Positions 37,464 through 46,434 of a DNA stretch of 64,000 bases are shown in pieces. Each line of letters opens with the position of its first letter. Within the stretch, counting starts at the first letter, position 1. The notes below the pieces were generated by a model. The model had not been told where the DNA came from. It ran no database searches and saw only the letters and a list, made by a program, of their open reading frames with translations. Location: NCBI RefSeq assembly GCF_003335505.1, contig NZ_QPEX01000046.1, positions 62,001 to 126,000 on the forward strand. The letters run 5' to 3'. A program made the position numbers and the translations under genes. This stretch comes from Bremerella cremea. GTDB lineage: Bacteria; Planctomycetota; Planctomycetia; Pirellulales; Pirellulaceae.

Positions 37464-39635
37464 ATGACACAGGAAATTACGGCCCGATTAATCGATCAGA
37501 ACCTCAAAACTTCGTCCACAGAACCGGAGCTGTCCGATCCCTCGTGGCGTGATGCCTATTCCGATCGAGACCTGGGGTGGCTGCAATTTAACAGTCGAGT
37601 CCTGCACGAAGCCCTTGATGAACGCAACCCAGCCCTGGAACGGGTCAAGTTTCTGGCCATCTTCACGTCGAACTTAGACGAGTTCTTCATGAAGCGTATT
37701 GGCTTGCTAAGAACCCGTAGCCAAGCCGAACGACTCAAGAACCGCGTAATCGGCCCCGTTCCGATTCAACAACGCTTGCACGAGATGCGTCAGGTGATCA
37801 TCCCCATGCTGCAGAAGCGGGGGCGTTGCTTTCGGCGTGATTTGAAACCGCTGCTAGCAGAGCACAACATCCACCTCTTAGATTGGGATCAGCTCTCCGA
37901 GACGCAGCGTGAGAAGGCGAATCTGTTTTTTAATCGCAACGTTTACCCGGCCCTCACTCCTTTGGCGCTCGACCCTGGGCATCCATTTCCTTATATGTCG
38001 AACTTATCGACATCGCTGGGATTTGTGCTGCGTGTGCCTGATTCGGAAGAGAACCTCTTTGCCCGCGTGAAGGTTCCCAACATCTTGCCACAATGGATTC
38101 AGCTCGATTCCGAGATGGACGATGCCCGCCACTACATCCGCTTGGCCGATCTGATTCACTACAACGCGGAAAAGCTTTTCCCAGGCATGACCATTATCGA
38201 TTCGAGCCTCTTTCGCATTACCCGAAATTCGGAAGTGGAAATCGAAGACGACGATGAATCGGAAAGCATCCGCACGATCGTGGCCGAAGAACTGCGGCAA
38301 CGCAAGTTCGAGCCGGTCGTACGACTCGAACTTTCCGAGAACCCTAACCCCTGGGTCCGCTCGCTGCTGATGCACCAGTTTGATCTGTCCGAGGACGATG
38401 TCTACGAAGTGCCTGGCGAGTTAGATTACGCAGGCATGTGGCCGCTGGCTTCCTTAGACGTGAAAGAGCTGCGGGATGAACCGTGGAACCCGATCGTCCC
38501 GCCAGATTTGGCCGGGGAAGAAGCGGATATTTTTTCGGTCATCAAGTCAGGCGACTTCCTCGTTCACCATCCGTACGAAAGCTTCGACGCCAGTGTCGAA
38601 CAGTTTATTCGGGCCGCAGCCAAAGACCCCAAGGTTGTCGCGATTAAGATGACCGTGTACCGCGTGGGGGACGACACACCGTTCGTCCGCAGCTTGATCC
38701 GCGCCGCCGAAACGGGCAAGCAAGTTGCCTGTTTAATCGAACTGAAAGCCCGTTTCGATGAAGAGCGTAATCTTCACTGGGCCAAAGAATTAGAAAAGAT
38801 CGGCGCGCACGTTGTCTATGGCGTGCTGGGCTTGAAAACTCACACCAAGATCGCCTTGGTTGTCCGACAAGAATCGGATGGTATTCGCTGCTATGCCCAC
38901 ATCGGCACCGGCAACTACCATGTGAAAACGGCGCGGCTGTATACCGACCTCGGCCTGTTTACCTGCGAACCGACTTTGACGACCGATGTGGTCAACCTGT
39001 TTCACGCCCTGACCGGACGCTCGCGTGAACCGAGCTTTCAAAAGTTACTGGTTGCCCCGACCAACATGCGAGAGCAATTCCTGGCGAAGATTCGCCGCGA
39101 GATTGAATTTCAAAAAGCGGGCAAGCCGAGCTTGATCATCTTGAAAGTCAACCAATTGGAAGACTCCGAGATGTGCCAGGCGATTATCGCTGCCTCGCAA
39201 GCTGGCGTACGTGTGGAATGTATCGTGCGTGGTTTTTCGTGCCTCCGTGCTGGCGTGCCTGGCCTGACCGAGAACGTAACGATTCGGAGCATCATCGGAC
39301 GTTTCCTCGAACATTCGCGGATCTATTATTTTCAGTCCGGCGCTGAAGACCCACTCGAAGGCGAGTTCTACATCGGCTCTGCGGACTGGATGCAGCGCAA
39401 CCTCAGCAACCGCGTGGAAGCGGTCACCCCAATCGAATTGCGTTCGCATCGCGAGCGATTGTGGGAAATCATGGAAGTCCTTCTCAAAGATCGACGCCAG
39501 TCCTGGGTCATGCAGCCGGATGGCAGCTACGAGCAACTTGTTGCCACCGAAGACGATGACGACATCTCGCGTCTAGGAACGCATCGCACCCTGATGCTGC
39601 TGACCCAACAGCGAATGAAAGAGCGAATCAAGTAG
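37464..39635 (+). CDS. ppk1: Polyphosphate kinase 1
   Basis: Reversibly polymerises the ATP gamma-phosphate into inorganic polyphosphate. The 723-residue length is normal. All four PPK1 domains can be followed: LGWLQFNSRVLHEAL (N-terminal), then DPGHPFPYMSNLS (head domain), LVHHPYESFDASVEQFIR (start of catalytic domain C1), IKMTVYRVG, and YGVLGLKTHTKIAL, where His about 460 corresponds to the autophosphorylated His of E. coli PPK1. AHIGTGNYH carries the second active-site His, and GSADWMQRNL closes the C2 domain. The ATG at 37464 follows AAGGA; a TTG at 37419 is a less likely start. It stands alone between gmhB (divergent) and an HtrA gene. Confidence 0.96.
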   Translation: MTQEITARLIDQNLKTSSTEPELSDPSWRDAYSDRDLGWLQFNSRVLHEALDERNPALERVKFLAIFTSNLDEFFMKRIGLLRTRSQAERLKNRVIGPVPIQQRLHEMRQVIIPMLQKRGRCFRRDLKPLLAEHNIHLLDWDQLSETQREKANLFFNRNVYPALTPLALDPGHPFPYMSNLSTSLGFVLRVPDSEENLFARVKVPNILPQWIQLDSEMDDARHYIRLADLIHYNAEKLFPGMTIIDSSLFRITRNSEVEIEDDDESESIRTIVAEELRQRKFEPVVRLELSENPNPWVRSLLMHQFDLSEDDVYEVPGELDYAGMWPLASLDVKELRDEPWNPIVPPDLAGEEADIFSVIKSGDFLVHHPYESFDASVEQFIRAAAKDPKVVAIKMTVYRVGDDTPFVRSLIRAAETGKQVACLIELKARFDEERNLHWAKELEKIGAHVVYGVLGLKTHTKIALVVRQESDGIRCYAHIGTGNYHVKTARLYTDLGLFTCEPTLTTDVVNLFHALTGRSREPSFQKLLVAPTNMREQFLAKIRREIEFQKAGKPSLIILKVNQLEDSEMCQAIIAASQAGVRVECIVRGFSCLRAGVPGLTENVTIRSIIGRFLEHSRIYYFQSGAEDPLEGEFYIGSADWMQRNLSNRVEAVTPIELRSHRERLWEIMEVLLKDRRQSWVMQPDGSYEQLVATEDDDDISRLGTHRTLMLLTQQRMKERIK

Positions 39636-39760
39636 CCGAACCCCCACGTGCCAGATCGATCTTGAACTGTTCCCAGACGGCTGCGTAATACTTAGCGGTC
39701 CTACCGAATTAGCTTTGTACCCTGACTAGAGTCACCCACTCATTTCAGGAGACCGACTCG

Positions 39761-40927
39761 ATGCTTGCATCTAAACTCTTTTTCCGTTTCTCATTTTTGG
39801 TCAGCTTGTTTTCTGTTTCCCTGCTGGGAGGTGAAAGCCACGCTCAGATGCAAATTGCTCGACCGCCAGCACTCGAAAGCCGTATGGCTGCTCAGGGTGA
39901 TTGGCATGTGGCCGGCGAGGTGGCTCCTGAAGAGCTTGAGCTTACCCCAGATGAAAAGCGGAACATCCTTGTATATGAACGAGGCAACCGGGCCGTCGTG
40001 CATATCACCACGCGCAGCGTTCAGGTCGATGCCTTCTACCTGATGGAACGCCCCGCCGAAGGCTCAGGTAGCGGTAGCGTCCTCAACAAAAGCGGGCTTA
40101 TTCTTACCAACTATCACGTGATCGAAGATGCCCGCGACATCCGGGTTACGTTGTTTAACGGCGAGAGCTATGTGGCCTCGCTGGTTGGGCAAGACCCGGT
40201 AAACGATATTGCCGTGCTGAAGATCGATGCCCCGCCAGAAGTTCTCTTTCCAGTTCAATATGGCGACTCCTCGAAGCTGCGTGTCGGACAGAAGGTGTAC
40301 GCCATTGGAAATCCGTTTGGCCTGGAACGCACGATGACCATTGGCATTATCTCCAGCTTGAATCGCGTGCTTCCTTCCCGTTCCGGCAGAACGATGAAAT
40401 CGATCATCCAGATCGATGCTGCCCTCAATCGCGGCAATTCTGGCGGCCCCTTGTTTGACAGTAGCGGACGGCTGATCGGCATGAACACGGCTATCGCCTC
40501 GCGAACGGGCGAGAATACCGGTGTCGGCTTTGCGATTCCCATTGCCTCGGTTAAACGAATCGTACCGCAATTGGTTGCCAACGGTCGTGTTATCCGCCCT
40601 GATATCGGTATCACGCGGGTATATCAAACGGACAACGGCCTGATGGTCGCCACCGTCACTCAGGGAGGCCCTAGCGATCAAGCAGGCATTCGTGGATTTC
40701 GCCTGGTCCGCGAACAAATTCAACGTGGCCCGTTCGTTTACGAACAAACTCGCATCGATCGAAGCGAAGCCGATACGATCATCGGAATCGACGGTCAACG
40801 CGTGCAAACCGCCGACGACCTGCTTTCGGTGGTCGAAAACAAACAGCCTGGCGAGCAGGTTGTCTTAACCATCGTGCGCGAAGGGGAAACGATCTCGCTG
40901 CCAGTAAAACTCGGAGAAGGAGACTAA
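39761..40927 (+). CDS. Secreted HtrA/Deg-type serine protease with one PDZ domain
   Basis: A 388-residue exported protease/chaperone of family S1C, involved in envelope protein quality control. Residues 1-28 form a signal peptide. The trypsin-like domain carries the triad H119 (TNYHVIED), D149 (DPVNDIAVLKID) and S227 (NRGNSGGPLFD). One C-terminal PDZ domain runs from about residue 283 to 388 (GIRGFRLVREQ, ETIIGIDGQRVQTADDLLSVVE), so it is DegS-like in domain number but secreted by signal peptide. AGGAGA eight bases before the ATG supports the start. It precedes a membrane protein gene by 47 bases, possibly one operon. Confidence 0.93.
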   Translation: MLASKLFFRFSFLVSLFSVSLLGGESHAQMQIARPPALESRMAAQGDWHVAGEVAPEELELTPDEKRNILVYERGNRAVVHITTRSVQVDAFYLMERPAEGSGSGSVLNKSGLILTNYHVIEDARDIRVTLFNGESYVASLVGQDPVNDIAVLKIDAPPEVLFPVQYGDSSKLRVGQKVYAIGNPFGLERTMTIGIISSLNRVLPSRSGRTMKSIIQIDAALNRGNSGGPLFDSSGRLIGMNTAIASRTGENTGVGFAIPIASVKRIVPQLVANGRVIRPDIGITRVYQTDNGLMVATVTQGGPSDQAGIRGFRLVREQIQRGPFVYEQTRIDRSEADTIIGIDGQRVQTADDLLSVVENKQPGEQVVLTIVREGETISLPVKLGEGD

Positions 40928-40974
40928 CGGGCAACACCGATTTTTCCAACTCGCCCGGCTCGTCCGCAAACGAC

Positions 40975-42174
40975 ATGCAAGTGACTTACCAGAATCAGCC
41001 GGAAGACATCTTTGCTTTGCTGCATGCGTTATCGTGGCGAGAGCGCGTAGCTGCTTATCTTCAAGTCTTCGGCTTGGGGCACTGCATTTGGCCGGTCGCC
41101 CTGCTGCTGATCGTGCTAGGAGAGTGGGCTATCCTTCAATGGATTGCGGCCTTCGTCGGCCTGTTTTTGCTGTACTACACGTACATTTACGCGAGAAACT
41201 GGTGGCAACTCCCTCCTCAAGTTCATATCATTCCGGGCGAGCTTCAGATTCGCCTGACCACCGATTTCTTAGAAGCAATCACGCAACGCGGCTATTCACG
41301 GCGCCGCTGGACAGCGATCTCCAAGATTGTGGATCTGCCCAATCATCTTGTCATTTACGTACAAGCCTATCGTTACCTAGCCATCCCTAAAAAGTATTTT
41401 ACTTCGCCTGAACAAGCTCAAGAATTTCTCGCTCGCCTCACCCAACTCCAAGCCGCAGCTTTGTCGGGACCGATGCCATCGCTCGACTGGGAAGAGTTCC
41501 GCCGCGATTTCAATCTCGATCAGTTCTCGCTGATTAAACATCTTCAGTGGAAGCCCAACCCTCAACTTTCCGCCCGGATCGATACGCTGGGGATCGACAA
41601 AGATGGCACCCAATCGCTTCCAACCATCTGGGGGTTAATCGGCCAACTGATCTTCCCTGGCTTTCTGGCCCTATTCTTGTTCTTTTTGAAGCGATCGTCC
41701 AGCAGCGATGGGCTGTACACGTCTTTCACGCTGCACTATACGCTTCTTATGCTGGCCATCCTGTTTGCGTTCATCTTTGGGATGCAGTTGTATACCTATT
41801 TACGGTATCGCAAGGCCCTGGCTCGACAAACAACCCTGCAACGCCCTAATCAGCTTTGGTTTTATCAAGAAGGGGTCGGCACCATCACGGAAGATACTCT
41901 GTCGTTCCACTTCTGGAAGACGCTCGGTTCGGTCGAGCAAGATCGTGATGCGATTGTCCTGCAAGAAGCTCCCCCGTTTGTTTACGCAATCGTTCCCAAG
42001 TCCAGCTTCACGAGCCCCGAAGAGGAAGAAGTCATCCGCGAACGCATGCAGCAGTGCTACATCAACGCTCACGAGACGGTTCAAGAAGCGATCCTTGCTG
42101 AAACGGCCAACGAAGCAATTGTGGCTGACCTAATCGACAACCCGTTTCGCTCTCCTCCGACAACACCCCCTTAG
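40975..42174 (+). CDS. Membrane protein with two YcxB-like domains
   Basis: A 399-residue inner-membrane protein built as a tandem duplication. Each half has a pair of hydrophobic segments (about residues 35-75 and 220-275) followed by a YcxB-like C-terminal domain. In the first half this is RRRWTAISKIVDLPNHLVIYV ... AIPKKYFTSPEQAQEF, and in the second FHFWKTLGSVEQDRDAIVLQ ... AIVPKSSFTSPEEEEVI. The matching KK/KSSFTSPE motifs make the repeat clear. Function of the family is unknown. The coding region ends four bases inside the convergent gene at 42171. Confidence in the family name is moderate because the similarity is short. Confidence 0.65.
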   Translation: MQVTYQNQPEDIFALLHALSWRERVAAYLQVFGLGHCIWPVALLLIVLGEWAILQWIAAFVGLFLLYYTYIYARNWWQLPPQVHIIPGELQIRLTTDFLEAITQRGYSRRRWTAISKIVDLPNHLVIYVQAYRYLAIPKKYFTSPEQAQEFLARLTQLQAAALSGPMPSLDWEEFRRDFNLDQFSLIKHLQWKPNPQLSARIDTLGIDKDGTQSLPTIWGLIGQLIFPGFLALFLFFLKRSSSSDGLYTSFTLHYTLLMLAILFAFIFGMQLYTYLRYRKALARQTTLQRPNQLWFYQEGVGTITEDTLSFHFWKTLGSVEQDRDAIVLQEAPPFVYAIVPKSSFTSPEEEEVIRERMQQCYINAHETVQEAILAETANEAIVADLIDNPFRSPPTTPP

Positions 42175-43052
42175 AAATGGGGAGTAGGGCGAGGCAGTTC
42201 CGGTTGCGGACGCTTTACAACCGGTTCGTTGACGGTTAGCAACTGTTCGACCAACAACTCGGCATCATCTGCCAGGTTCGCCATGCGTGCCTCCCACATG
42301 GGATTGATCAGGGTTGTCTGAGCGAACAAATCTGCCCCAAAACAAGACATCACGGTGCCTGCGATATCACGATTCAGATCGGCATTAGCAGGTTCATTCA
42401 CTAACGGATTTCCAAACGCATCGACCGCAGAGTCAAGCAGCATCGTCCAGGTCGCATGACGGGTCATCGCATTGCGTTCGCCACGAATATCGCTGCCAAA
42501 CTCTCGTACACGCGATTGATCGTAGCCAAAGCTATTTACGTCGGTTTCCGCCGCGATATATCCCAACAGCATATCGGTCCAACGTTCGGTACGACGACGC
42601 AAACGATTCAACGGTACCATCAACGTGGCCTCGAGCCCGCGTCCGTGCAAAAGCAGATTGAGCGCTCGATTCCTGGCTTCCATATGCCCCAGAAAAACAC
42701 TTCGGGCGATCGGTTCGGTGGCAACTTTACGATGGATTCGATCGTAGGCGACGCACGTCGAAATCCAAACACGCGTCAGAATATCGCTCACCAAGATCTC
42801 TTCGATCACCGGACGCGCCGCATTCCAAAAACGTGGGAGATCAGCAGCGTTGCCAGTTTCAAGAAGCGTGGCATGCGTCTTGAGGCGAATCCCCCACCGG
42901 TCGAGTCGACACTTTGAGGCAATCCAGAAACTCTCTAACGCGGAAGGGGAGTGAGCCGCTTTCAGCCGGAGATAGTTCGGCGCAAAAACAGCAAGGTAAG
43001 CAGCAATCTGGACGTGTTCGCGAGCGTGCATGGAAGAAGCAATTCTAGACAT
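42171..43052 (-). CDS. Conserved protein of unknown function
   Basis: A 293-residue soluble, probably all-helical protein with no family I recognise. It has no signal peptide or membrane segment. An Arg-rich helix (PLNRLRRRTERWTDMLLGYIA) and a patch SDILTRVWISTCVAYDRIH are its most distinctive regions. The C-terminal part contains GADLFAQTTLINPMWEARMANLADDAELL. The ATG at 43052 gives a start at MSRIASSMHAREHV; a TTG at 43106 is possible. It ends four bases inside the convergent YcxB-like gene. A role cannot be inferred from its neighbours. Confidence 0.6.
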   Translation of the reverse strand: MSRIASSMHAREHVQIAAYLAVFAPNYLRLKAAHSPSALESFWIASKCRLDRWGIRLKTHATLLETGNAADLPRFWNAARPVIEEILVSDILTRVWISTCVAYDRIHRKVATEPIARSVFLGHMEARNRALNLLLHGRGLEATLMVPLNRLRRRTERWTDMLLGYIAAETDVNSFGYDQSRVREFGSDIRGERNAMTRHATWTMLLDSAVDAFGNPLVNEPANADLNRDIAGTVMSCFGADLFAQTTLINPMWEARMANLADDAELLVEQLLTVNEPVVKRPQPELPRPTPHF

Positions 43053-43287
43053 GGCGAAGTGGGCAGCGAGTCGACTAAAAGGTGTCTCTTGCTGGGATCG
43101 AAGCAATGCCTAGAAGATTTGCAAACCGAGTGCCAGTTATTTTATATCGCGACAAGAACACGCATAACCTCTTCTGCTGCAAGGTGTTTACGTCGTAATC
43201 ATTCGCTCATTTCGACGGCCCTGCCTCCTCGTAAATGATGCTTCATGGCAACGTGATGCCGGGAAGCAACAAATTGGTTGCTACGAA

Positions 43288-43791
43288 CTAGACTTTCAGC
43301 CAGACATCTCTTTCAGCAGGTAAAGCGGCGAGAGACTTCACAAACTCCGAAGTCACGAGATGCCCCTCCTTAAACTCCCAGAGGTAGCGAACTGATTTTG
43401 ATTTTGCTTCCCGCGTTTTGAAGACAATTTCTAGACGGGATGGATGCAGATTAGAAAGTATGGTCGATTTCCAGATTGCATGGGGTGTTGCGAAATGAAT
43501 TCGCTCAACTTCGTTGTGCTCGCTATCTTCCAACAAAATCTGAATGCCAGGATCAATTCCGCGATAGGCCACCGTGGTTTCAAAGATATAGACAAAGTAA
43601 GTCTGCCCATTCTCGTGTTGCCAAGTCTTTTCCATTCGCAACTGATAACCATGCTGGCAAAACTGCCCACTTTGGCGCCGCCACCATTCATGACCAGCAC
43701 TGGCCAACTTGGCAAGCCTGGCTTGGTAAGTCACTCCAAAAACAATGATGACTGCCAATCCTAAAGCAATTGGCTTAACACGTTTTCCCAT
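43288..43791 (-). CDS. Small membrane-anchored protein of unknown function
   Basis: A 167-residue protein with a single N-terminal membrane segment (IALGLAVIIVFGVTYQA) after a basic MGKRVKP leader, and a soluble, beta-rich, presumably periplasmic domain. Two Cys-free aromatic strands (YFVYIFETTVAYRGIDPGI) are visible and no motif is recognised. The ATG at 43791 is preceded almost directly by an 8-G run (43794-43801 on the minus strand) in the ribosome-binding-site position, which could slip in length. It is adjacent to no gene in an obvious operon. The function is unknown; it is real by length and by normal codon structure. Confidence 0.55.
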   Translation of the reverse strand: MGKRVKPIALGLAVIIVFGVTYQARLAKLASAGHEWWRRQSGQFCQHGYQLRMEKTWQHENGQTYFVYIFETTVAYRGIDPGIQILLEDSEHNEVERIHFATPHAIWKSTILSNLHPSRLEIVFKTREAKSKSVRYLWEFKEGHLVTSEFVKSLAALPAERDVWLKV

Positions 43792-44111
43792 TGCCCCCCC
43801 CGATAAAAGATGGCTCGCAGCCCGTCACGGGGACTACTTTAGCACCCTAGAAAGATGCCGGTAAACAATTTTTATCCCTCCTTAAATTATTATTTTCGGA
43901 ATATCGCTGCTCTTCCTTGGGCAAGTCAGAAGAGGCGCTGAGGCAACAACACTGCCACTTAGCTATCGAGAAAGGACAATTCGACCTTGAAACAGGCCGA
44001 GTTCCTCGCTATTAATCTCCAGCCCTCAAACAATCTCGGTCAAATTATCTAGCAGAACGAGTCAGCCGTCTGTCTAGCGTTGACCTACCTGACTGAAGAA
44101 ATCAGAAACCC
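43792..44111. other. Intergenic region with AT-rich patch
   Basis: 320 bases between the divergent genes at 43288-43791 and 44112-44366. An AT-rich patch lies at about 43864-43905, in otherwise GC-balanced sequence, and probably holds promoter elements for one or both genes. A perfect AAGGAGG sits on the minus strand near 43885, but the only downstream frame is nine codons long. I see no terminator, repeat or convincing small gene. Confidence 0.5.
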
Positions 44112-44366
44112 ATGCCGCGCGAAGACTTACATCCACTAATTTTGCCCGAATTAGGCCTGACCGACATCCTGGTTCGCACTAGTTTGTGGCTCGTGCCGCG
44201 TGGGTCGTTCGTCCGCGAAGGAGATCGCGTGCTAGAAGTCTTGGCAGGGGAAGTCACCTTCGATGTGACCTCGCCTGCAACTGGTGTCTTACACGAACTA
44301 AGCACCGAAGAAGACGATATCGTCAGCGAAGGGCAAGTCTTAGGACACATCCGCGTCGCCGCTTAG
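44112..44366 (+). CDS. Stand-alone lipoyl/biotinyl-like domain without the modified lysine
   Basis: An 84-residue protein consisting of a single biotinyl/lipoyl hammerhead-barrel fold. ILPELG opens the domain; VPRGSFVREGDRVLEVLAGEVTFDVTSPATGVL aligns with the family region around the modified lysine, and VSEGQVLGHI closes it. In the position of the carrier Lys (ETDKA pattern) the residue is Glu47 (LAGEVTFD), so it cannot carry lipoate or biotin by the normal route. It may be a structural or binding variant. No E2, biotin carboxylase or lipoate gene is adjacent; rpiB lies convergently 63 bases away. Confidence 0.75.
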   Translation: MPREDLHPLILPELGLTDILVRTSLWLVPRGSFVREGDRVLEVLAGEVTFDVTSPATGVLHELSTEEDDIVSEGQVLGHIRVAA

Positions 44367-44429
44367 CCTGCCCAGGCCTTCAATAACAAAGGCTACCAAG
44401 ATGGCACCGCAGAGCCGCACGAGGCCAAC

Positions 44430-44882
44430 CTAAGCCCCTGGTTGGTCTTGCGATAACAGATCGATTTTCTCGATGCGTCGTTCGTGTCGACCACCGTCGA
44501 AGTCGGTCGTTAGCCAGGCATCGACGATTGGCAAAATATCTGCCTCGGCGGTCATCCGTTCGCCGATCGAAATCATGTTGGCTTTGTTATGATGGCGGCC
44601 CAGTTTGGCCGTTTCCACGTTCCATGTCAGCGCGCAACGAATGCCGTGGATTCGATTTGCGGCAATCGCCTCACCATTGCCAGAGCCGCCCAGCACGATC
44701 CCGCGTTCGCATTCCCCGCGCGAAACAGCCTTGGCGGCCGGGATAATGAAGTCTGGGTAATCACACGCCTCGTCCGAATCGGTCCCAAAATCAACCACCT
44801 CATGCCCCAACGCCTGCAGATGGGCAATGATAATAGTCTTGTAGTGGTAACCGGCATGGTCCGAGGCAATAGCGATCTTCAT
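44430..44882 (-). CDS. rpiB: Ribose-5-phosphate isomerase B
   Basis: Interconverts ribose-5-phosphate and ribulose-5-phosphate in the pentose phosphate pathway. The 150-residue RpiB/LacAB fold starts MKIAIASDHAGYHYK. The active-site loop is GIVLGGSGNGEAIAANR with Ser67 and Glu71: this is the GGSGNGE variant known from Mycobacterium tuberculosis RpiB, where Glu acts as base, rather than the E. coli CGTG form with catalytic Cys. TWNVETAKLGRHHNKANMISIGERM is the remaining conserved region. The ATG at 44882 gives the normal length; the earlier in-frame start adds an unrelated hydrophobic leader. Confidence 0.94.
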   Translation of the reverse strand: MKIAIASDHAGYHYKTIIIAHLQALGHEVVDFGTDSDEACDYPDFIIPAAKAVSRGECERGIVLGGSGNGEAIAANRIHGIRCALTWNVETAKLGRHHNKANMISIGERMTAEADILPIVDAWLTTDFDGGRHERRIEKIDLLSQDQPGA

Positions 44883-45008
44883 TGGAAAGCAGTTGAAATA
44901 GAGAAACGAGGAAGTCCACGCAAGCAAACAGTATCAATTAAAACCAAGAGGTTTATGATACCGCAAAAGGCAAGAAATGCCATGCACCTCTAATTTCCAA
45001 AATTGCCA

Positions 45009-46376
45009 TCACATTGGCAAAACATCCGCCGCAGGGAACCAGGGGGGATCGTAGTCGAAAAGCTGGGTCGCCGTGTTCAACGCAATTTGTGTCGAAGCGT
45101 GCAATTGGCCCGATTCTACCAGCGAAGGGAGTAGGAGATCTCCCAGAAGCAACCGAACCAATTGCCCGCTCGACAATTCTAGGTAGCTGCGTCCCAATCG
45201 GCCATCGGTTAGGCTTGCCTTCCGCTTGCCAAGATGAACACAGTATTTCTCTCCGTCGATCATCAGCCCCAAGTCGAGAGGCAATTCCAAGTTCCGGGCG
45301 ACCGCTCGCTGGTGCAACACCTGGCAGAACTCGGCCAGATGCTGAACGGGATTCGGCATGCGCACTAAGATCTCTTCGCCTGGAGGTGAATTCTTCGTGC
45401 TGGGAACTTGTCGTAAGATCGAATGAACGGAATCGACCGCCGGCGCTTCGAGGTGAAACTCGCGTTGGTTGGCCTCGTACAAATCACTGCAGATTCGATT
45501 AATCAGAGGAACCTTGACCCCTTCCTCTTGCGGCTGCGAGACGACTTCCAAAATCTGCTGATCCTTGACGATCGCATAGCCGGCAATCCGCTCGATAGCG
45601 TCATCTAAGGCCAATTTGTTACCGCCTCGGATGGCAACATACAGCGCATCAAAAGCTTTGCGCCGGAGCAACCAGTTCCACATCGCCGCCGAACGAGGCG
45701 TACCGACTTGATTTGCGCGAAATGATTTTTCGTACAGAGAAACCAGGGCGTCTGCTTCCACTTGACGCATCAAGCGAATCCAAAGCCCTTCTTCTTTGCG
45801 AGAGGTTGGCGGGAAGGCTTCGCTTTGACTTTCGCCGCGTACCGAAACCAAAAAAGGCTCGGTGGCGGCCGTGCTGCGAAAACGATTCGATAACGTCACC
45901 CACCCAAAGCGAGCTAAACGTTGCGCCATCGCCGCACTGGTGCGGTGCATCATAAAGACACCGCCATAGTGATAGAACGATTCATCCAAGCACTGAAAGA
46001 AAGCGCCGACATTGGTCATGTCGACATGCTCAGGCGCCAAGACGAACTCGCTTACTCGCAAGTAAGGCACAAGCGAACCGCTGTGCCAGATTTGCTGGGG
46101 AACACAACGAATGTGCCCGACAATTTGTCTGCCTAAACGAAACGTAAGACGTTCGCGTGGGTCGTAGTCGGGCCGTTCCTGTTGCGAGTGAAATTCGTTT
46201 TCGTCGTAAGGAAAAAGACAATGCTTCATGAGCTGCAAGATAGCGAACTGCTCGCCTTCTTGACTGCTAGTGAGACGAAACCTAGCCGCGTCTCCACGAG
46301 AAGAACTCGCATGAGCAATGGACTGCGGCGGGTGCTGAATCGGGGGCGAGTAGGTCGATGACACGACGCGACGCAT
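45009..46376 (-). CDS. Eis-like GNAT acetyltransferase with SCP2-type C-terminus
   Basis: A 455-residue protein with the Eis layout: N-terminal GNAT-like fold (YLRVSEFVLAPEHVDMTNVGAFFQ around residues 105-130), a central second GNAT-like part, and a C-terminal SCP2-like domain (residues about 340-455: NLELPLDLGLMIDGEKYCVHLGKRKASL, SYLELSSGQLVRLLLGDLLLP). Eis proteins N-acetylate aminoglycosides and other amines; here the substrate is unknown and the assignment is from layout and motif impressions only. The first 30 residues look disordered. It is followed upstream on this strand by the BshC-like gene after about 60 bases. Confidence 0.6.
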   Translation of the reverse strand: MRRVVSSTYSPPIQHPPQSIAHASSSRGDAARFRLTSSQEGEQFAILQLMKHCLFPYDENEFHSQQERPDYDPRERLTFRLGRQIVGHIRCVPQQIWHSGSLVPYLRVSEFVLAPEHVDMTNVGAFFQCLDESFYHYGGVFMMHRTSAAMAQRLARFGWVTLSNRFRSTAATEPFLVSVRGESQSEAFPPTSRKEEGLWIRLMRQVEADALVSLYEKSFRANQVGTPRSAAMWNWLLRRKAFDALYVAIRGGNKLALDDAIERIAGYAIVKDQQILEVVSQPQEEGVKVPLINRICSDLYEANQREFHLEAPAVDSVHSILRQVPSTKNSPPGEEILVRMPNPVQHLAEFCQVLHQRAVARNLELPLDLGLMIDGEKYCVHLGKRKASLTDGRLGRSYLELSSGQLVRLLLGDLLLPSLVESGQLHASTQIALNTATQLFDYDPPWFPAADVLPM

Positions 46377-46434
46377 ACAATCCGACTCCGTTCAATAGAG
46401 ACAAATCCCTTTGTAAGTGAACTCTTGCATTAAG

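Noticed and set aside
43987..44052. A 21-residue TTG frame with AAAGGA upstream, possible leader peptide before the lipoyl-like gene
   Set aside because: No regulatory motif, hairpin or amino-acid run supports a leader function, and the frame is short enough to occur by chance.
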